DNA of 64,000 nucleotides. Source: Talinum fruticosum. Taxonomy: Eukaryota > Streptophyta > Magnoliopsida > Caryophyllales > Talinaceae. The notes below the pieces were generated by a model. That model did no database searches. It saw only the letters and a program-made list of their open reading frames with translations, and was not told the origin of the DNA. Both the position numbers and the translations under genes were made by a program. Below, piece by piece: positions 59,051-64,000 of this stretch. Every line of letters starts with the position of its first letter. The first letter of the stretch is position 1. The DNA lies in assembly GCA_021018815.1 (NCBI GenBank), contig JAITYX010000045.1, positions 2,046,001 to 2,110,000 on the forward strand, read 5' to 3'.

Positions 59051-60333
59051 ATTGGGCCACAAACCCATTTTCTTTCAGTCGAACTAAGCTCGAGTTAGGT
59101 TCCCAATCACTAGACGGTCGACACTCGCATTCCAAGCTAAAATGCGCACTAAACGCAAGGTTTGACCCCGAGCATTCGAGCATAACACGAGCTTAAGTGA
59201 CCGTACGACATCGTTTTTGACTGGCGCCACATTTCATGGCTCACATTTCCAAAACGCTGCGTTTGTTCCTCTAGTGACTAGCGAGGCACGAAACTCCAAG
59301 GCGTTCGTACGACACCGTTTTGAATGGCGCCCAACCGAGGCACGAAAGTGAAGTTCTCCAAACGATGTTGCTGGGAGGCCAGCATCGCGTATCTCAGCCT
59401 CTCCCAAGGGATTCTCAGTCCGGACTAATTTTATCCAATTTTTCTCCTGGATTCTAATCATGATTAGGCCCGGTTTAATTGATTGGACGACCGTTTGCAT
59501 TCTTTAAGGTCATTTTTGTGACCTAGCTTTTCTCCTATAAATAGAGGATCATTTCCTCCATTTTAGGTACTGAGTTTCTAGCAAAAACACTAATTTTCTC
59601 AAGCAAGAAACAAATTCCTAATTTTCAATATCGAATTTGAGCTATGAGCTCATCGAATGCTAAGTTATTTGGCTACTTCGAAGTTAAAAGTCGCATTCGA
59701 TCACTTGGATAATTTTTAGCTAATCATCACTACACTACCAAATATCCATATTACTTTCCTACACTACCTTACTTGATAGATTCCACAAAATAGCATGTCT
59801 AAATTTCGCTTGTCTGCCGTCACGTTTTCAAATTCGGTTCGTGAATCCAGTTATCGAGTGGGAGAACCCGATGGCACCCAATCTACTTCCCCTTTCCCAC
59901 TTACGATTTATTTAATTTATCCTTTTAATGCTTTCCTTTTGTGGATCAAACTGTAGTCGCTTTTAAATCCTCCCGGCTTGTTGTAATTTTATTTTTCTTG
60001 CTTTTCTTTTTCGCTTTCTTTTATCCCTTTCTTACTTGGTTCTACCATTTTCTTTGCATGTTTTGATTGATTTAATTTTCCGTATTCACAAGTTGTATGC
60101 TTGTTTGAAAACACACTATTTCTTAACACACAATTGGAATTAGTAAAGGTCACATGTTGACGGGCGGAATTGAGGGTTTATCCCTACATTTCGTACCTTC
60201 ACCCCCGAACACTAGATTCTCAATTATAGACTAATGGAGTAATTTTTTAAACCTCTTTCAAGCTTAGTTTTCCCATACTAAGATTAGAAGAGTATTCTTT
60301 TTATTTTTCTTAGTTTTTATTCTTAAAATTGAC
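59051..60333 (+). mobile_element. Tat-like LTR P3, 5'-truncated
   Basis: TATA box CCTATAAATAG at 59534 preceded by TGTGACCTAGC, GACGGGCGGAATTGAGGG at 60158 and CCATACTAAGATTAG at 60276. Primer site TAGCGGCTCTCTCC at 60334. The LTR start TGTGGACACC is absent. Confidence 0.7.
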
Positions 60334-60347
60334 TAGCGGCTCTCTCC

Positions 60348-60684
60348 TTTTTCTATTTTATTTACGTTAAATTGCATCTCGACATTTCGATTTAAAATGA
60401 GTAAGAATTAATTTTATTTAAAGACTCGGACTCGAATTTATATAATTCGGAGTACTATCAAGGACTTAGGTACAAACCTCATCTCTTCTAAGTTTTGATT
60501 ACAAGTTATTCCGAGTAATATAGAACTATTGCATATATTTTCATTCGATTCCGATCGAATCGGAATCCACATTCTTGTTCATCAACTCACATTGATGTTT
60601 ACGTGTCACTCATACACCACTTAGATTTATCGCATGTTCAAATAATCTCTCTAACACTTCTTATCTAAGTTCGACTTCATATTA
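60348..60684. other. leader of P3 then unassigned DNA
   Basis: About 70 bases continue the P2/P3 leader (AAATTGCATCTCGACATTTCG). The remainder is AT-rich with no recognisable feature. Confidence 0.4.
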
Positions 60685-63508
60685 CGTAACAACCCGACCC
60701 TAAATCACATTATTTATTTTAAATCGTATTATTTATTTTATTAATTACACTATTTATATAATTGAGCGCGTGCACTTCAATTCGATATTTTGTATTTACA
60801 TTATCCCTATACATGTGTTATGCAGCTAAGGTGACGGAGTGACCTTAATAAAAATCTCATAATAAGATTTTAATTTGTGAACATTGTTATTAAAAACAAA
60901 ATTAAAAGTAACAATAAAAGAAAACAAAATAAGTAAATAAAGAAATAAATCAAAATAATAAAATAACCAAATTAGATTTTTCTAAGGAAAAATCCAGAGA
61001 AAGAATTCTCTCGGAATATGTAGGCGACTTAAAAATTCACTCAGGCTCTCTCTCTCTCCTTGCTTCCTCCCCCTCGTCCTCCTCTGCCTCACCATCTCTC
61101 TCGCTGCTGCCTTCCACTCCGGCCACCGGACGCTACCCACGCCGGCCATAAGCCGGCGCTAGGCGCTGTCCGGCAGGCGCCGGCTCGCCCTCTCGCGCGG
61201 TGGCTCTCTCTCTCACTCCCTCGCGTTCCTCTACCTCTCCCATGTCATTGCTCTGCCTCTCCAAGCCCCGGTCACGCCGGTTCCGGCGACCGGTACCGCT
61301 AACGCCGGATGAAAGCCGGCGCTAGCACCAGCCAAAGGCCACCGGCCTCCCTCCTTCCCTAGCTCACGCGGTCGCTCTCTCCTTCTCCCTCGCGTGCCGC
61401 CCTTGCCTCCATCTCGCGGCCCTGTTTGCGGCCACCAAGCGCCACCAACGCCGGCCGAAGCCGACGTCGGCATCGTCCGGGGACGCCTGGTGTCTCTCGC
61501 CATCACTCCCTTTCTCTCGCGCACGGAGGCAGGTGCCCTGCCTCACCTCCGCCGCGACCCGTTCTCGCTGCCCAACCGTCAACCGCAGCTCGGTCGTCGG
61601 AGCTCGATGCCGGTGCTGCCCCGCAATCGCCGGAGCTACCGTGCACCACCAACATCCTCTCCTTCCTCTCCTTGACTCCTCCGTGAATTCGAAGGTAAAA
61701 CCACAAACCCTAAATTATTACGGTTTGTCATTTGTTGTAGTTGTGAAATTGAATTATCGTGTTTATAGACATGTTTGTGTAGTGAACTTAAAGACTAATT
61801 TTGGGAAAATTCAAATTGGCGTGGAGGATTTAGGTTTGGTGTTGTGGTGAATTGATTGTACGAATGTGAATAAATGTGATTCCTTTTGGGAAATTATGAA
61901 TTAACGAATGAGATTGAGGAGGTTTTATTAGCGAATGGAACAATTTGGTGGAACTATTACATTTTGGAAATGATTATATTGAGCAAACGAAGGAGAATGT
62001 GTGCGTAGAAGTTGAAATTCGATAATGTACAAGTGTACAGGCATGGAAAATAATTGAGCATTAGGTTTGCCTAATCGTGATTGTGAATGTGAATGTTATT
62101 GTGAGAATAAGGCTCATGACCTTAAGTTGGTATATGAATGAAATTTTGAGCAATTTGGGTAATTATAAGGCCTACGTATGCAAAGGCATCGGTAGATTGA
62201 ATAATCGCTTAGCTATGGGTTTAAATTCGATAAGTAAGGAATAAATTAGGAATAAGTGATTGTTTATATTTATATATATATACCATTTTCAATCCAAAGC
62301 CGCGAACAAATTGAATTACACCAAAATCATCGAGTATCTAATTAGCCTAATCAACTTCTCTAATTAATATAAATTGTATTCAATAATTGACACGGAATCT
62401 ACGCAACAAAGTCTGGGTAATACAAACATTAGTTCCATCGATTTTCATGTAAGTATAAGAAAATGAAGCAAATTATTAATGTTTATACAAACTCAAGCAT
62501 TAAAATTCAAGAAAAACATTATTAACCCTAGAAATCCATTTTAAACGTAACCGAGGCCACTTCGTTGCCGAATAGCTGGTGACTCAAATTTCTGCAAAAG
62601 GGGAGAAACAAATATTCTCAATTCGAGTACGTTCATTGCTCGTAACTTTCGAAAACTCACATGTTTCATCAAATCTCAACATTTCTCATATATATAACTA
62701 ATAATGAATCATTTACAAGGCAAGTTTTGCCACCTAATTAAGTGGTCCCCGCCCAATTATCAATTACCAAGGGCTTAGGCCCGCCAATTATATCCGCGCA
62801 CGGCGTCACCTCGGGTTATCGATCGGCCGGGGGTGACACCTGTCCAACGATCGTATCAATTACCAAGGGGTTCCACTTTCGGATAATAACCGGCAAGCAA
62901 GTTTTACTTATATTCTCTCCCCCGATTTCAAACTAAAATGAATTGAAATGCGCGCGCTCAATTAAAATATTTTCAAAGTTGTTTTACAGATGCAGGAATG
63001 TTTGTACTGAGTTTCGACTCATTCTTCGAAATATTTTACTTGTTTTTGTTTTAGGAAGAAGCATTGGTGAACAATCAACCATTTACCAAGTTCGACGAAG
63101 GCAAACCTTAGTCAGCCACGTTGCGTCTGCAATTTTGAAGGTGCATAGACGCTCACGGTGATTTTACCTTCAACCGGGGTTAGGTATGGCCTTGGGAATT
63201 ATTGTACGTCGTATATTAATGTGTGGACTAGACAAAAGTCTAAGTTGTATAAATATTACGTTGCTAAACCAGTAACTCTGTGTTTTGGGATGACCTAGCT
63301 ACTTGGGTAATAAGTAGTTACTCCTATCAGTATCATTGGAAATATAACAGTGGATGCATAAATCGTACTTCATTTTATTTCAAATTATTTAGCCTTGTCC
63401 TATTTTTAGGACGGCGGTAGCACCTTCGATTGTTACCTTCCGCTGCGAACTTACGTAATGAGTCCCTAATGAAGGGATTATTAAGTAATGGTGATTGGGG
63501 GCGTTACG
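60685..63508 (+). mobile_element. chromovirus-type Ty3/gypsy LTR (G3)
   Basis: Begins CGTAACAACCCGACCC and ends GGGGGCGTTACG, just before a Met-tRNA-like primer site. Length 2.8 kb. Layout: AT-rich start, GC-rich block 61040-61690, AT-rich remainder, the same as G1. The ORFs of 64-105 codons in the GC-rich block occur on both strands and overlap; I regard them as composition artefacts. Confidence 0.65.
61100..61540. repeat. degenerate ~150-bp triplication in GC-rich part of G3
   Basis: (C/T)AACGCCGG(C/A)-GAAGCCG(G/A)CG-type motifs start at about 61138, 61300 and 61447. Each is followed by a CTCGCGC/CTCACGCGGT and CTCTCTC-CTCCCTCGCG block, giving three imperfect units of about 147-162 bases. 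Confidence 0.55.
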
Positions 63509-63512
63509 GTTG

Positions 63513-63523
63513 TGGTATCGAGC
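63513..63523 (+). other. primer-binding site of G3
   Basis: TGGTATCGAGC followed by AAGGTTTAG, close to the TGGTATCAGAGC...AGGTTTAG usual at the start of long-LTR chromoviruses. Confidence 0.65.
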
Positions 63524-64000
63524 AAGGTTTAGAAATCACTCGTGAGCAATAGGATTTTAGGGTGTCATGATTTGACCTTTAGAAAATTACGTGGCTATTA
63601 TTCCCTCAAGTTGTCATTTGGGATTTGTTGATGTGGTGTAACTAATATTGAATTGAGGTATATACTTTTGGGTGATGCTAAGTATAAACAATGTAAGTAA
63701 TAACTTAAGTTGCCGACATGCATTTCACATGCTTTTAAGTTTTGTAGCTTGTAATTAAGTTCATGAATTTTGTTTCGGATGTATTATGAGCCATTTGGGT
63801 GGTTTTAAGCTTTAATGTATATTGGTTGTACTCGGCGTGTGGCCGTTGAGTTGTGTACTCCGAGCGTGTGGCTCGTTGAGTGATATTGTGGTTTTATGCA
63901 GGGTTTTAAAGCTTTAAATTTATGGGATAGGCCATGTTACAAACGGAACTCTGCCGAAATTTTTAGAAAATACCAAACTCTCTTAGGGAATCCCCTATAT
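63524..64000 (+). mobile_element. start of G3 interior (leader)
   Basis: Non-coding. The part from about 63790 is closely similar to G2 at 9370-9600 (TGTGTGGCCGTTGAG, then GCC-TATT/GTTACAAAC, GAACTCTGCC, AAATTTTTAG). It runs off the right edge. Confidence 0.5.

Noticed and set aside
61060..61850. Overlapping ORFs of 64-105 codons in GC-rich DNA, both strands
   Set aside because: Pro/Arg/Ala-rich readings in several frames at once, no motif, inside a long LTR.

Overview
This is a repeat-dense block of nuclear DNA from a flowering plant, most likely a eudicot. The evidence is a set of plant-specific mobile elements: Ty1/copia elements with initiator-Met-tRNA primer sites, Tat-like Ty3/gypsy elements primed by an Arg-type tRNA, chromovirus-type and Athila-type gypsy pieces, an En/Spm (CACTA) transposon, a 5S-rRNA-bearing Cassandra-type TRIM and an L1-type LINE. 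I found no complete ordinary host gene; one short exon-like stretch near 52.1 kb is the only candidate. Almost every element is broken by frameshifts, stops, deletions or later insertions, which suggests heterochromatin. All element boundaries come from reading the sequence by eye and are approximate unless a terminal motif is named.

Layout. 1-5.06 kb: two minus-strand copia copies of one family (A1, A2), each a 5' LTR plus broken gag. 5.06-7.75 kb: a minus-strand chromovirus-type LTR (G1) holding a 7-bp minisatellite. 7.75-9.71 kb: a second gypsy-type segment (G2). 9.71-14.83 kb: the 3' part of a Tat-like element (D) with an antisense plant-mobile-domain (PMD) gene, a polypurine tract and an LTR (P1) that is itself followed by a primer site. 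14.8-17.8 kb: leader and unassigned DNA, then the LTR of copia E1. 17.8-35.7 kb: copia E1, split by the longer copia B (19.892-34.826 kb). B in turn carries a 3.4-kb insertion (X) in its integrase and about 2.1 kb of extra AT-rich DNA before its third ORF. 35.7-39.2 kb: a CACTA element with a degenerate TNP2 transposase on the minus strand. 39.4-40.7 kb: Tat-like LTRs P2 and P4, almost back to back. 40.7-47.8 kb: minus-strand copia C, same family as B. 48.45-49.1 kb: Cassandra-type TRIM. 49.1-50.4 kb: Athila-like gag and leader (minus). 50.5-53.8 kb: mostly unique DNA with the exon candidate. 53.77-53.90 kb: a MITE-like unit. 54.15-56.1 kb: LINE. 56.4-60.3 kb: a second PMD element (D') and Tat LTR P3. 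60.7-64 kb: a long chromovirus-type LTR (G3) with primer site and the start of its interior.

Two themes stand out. First, the A/B/C copia family carries a third ORF downstream of pol, preceded in both readable copies by its own TATA box. Second, the Tat-like elements carry an antisense PMD gene, again with a TATA box just upstream of the start in the intact copy. In both families the accessory gene looks set up to be transcribed independently of the LTR.
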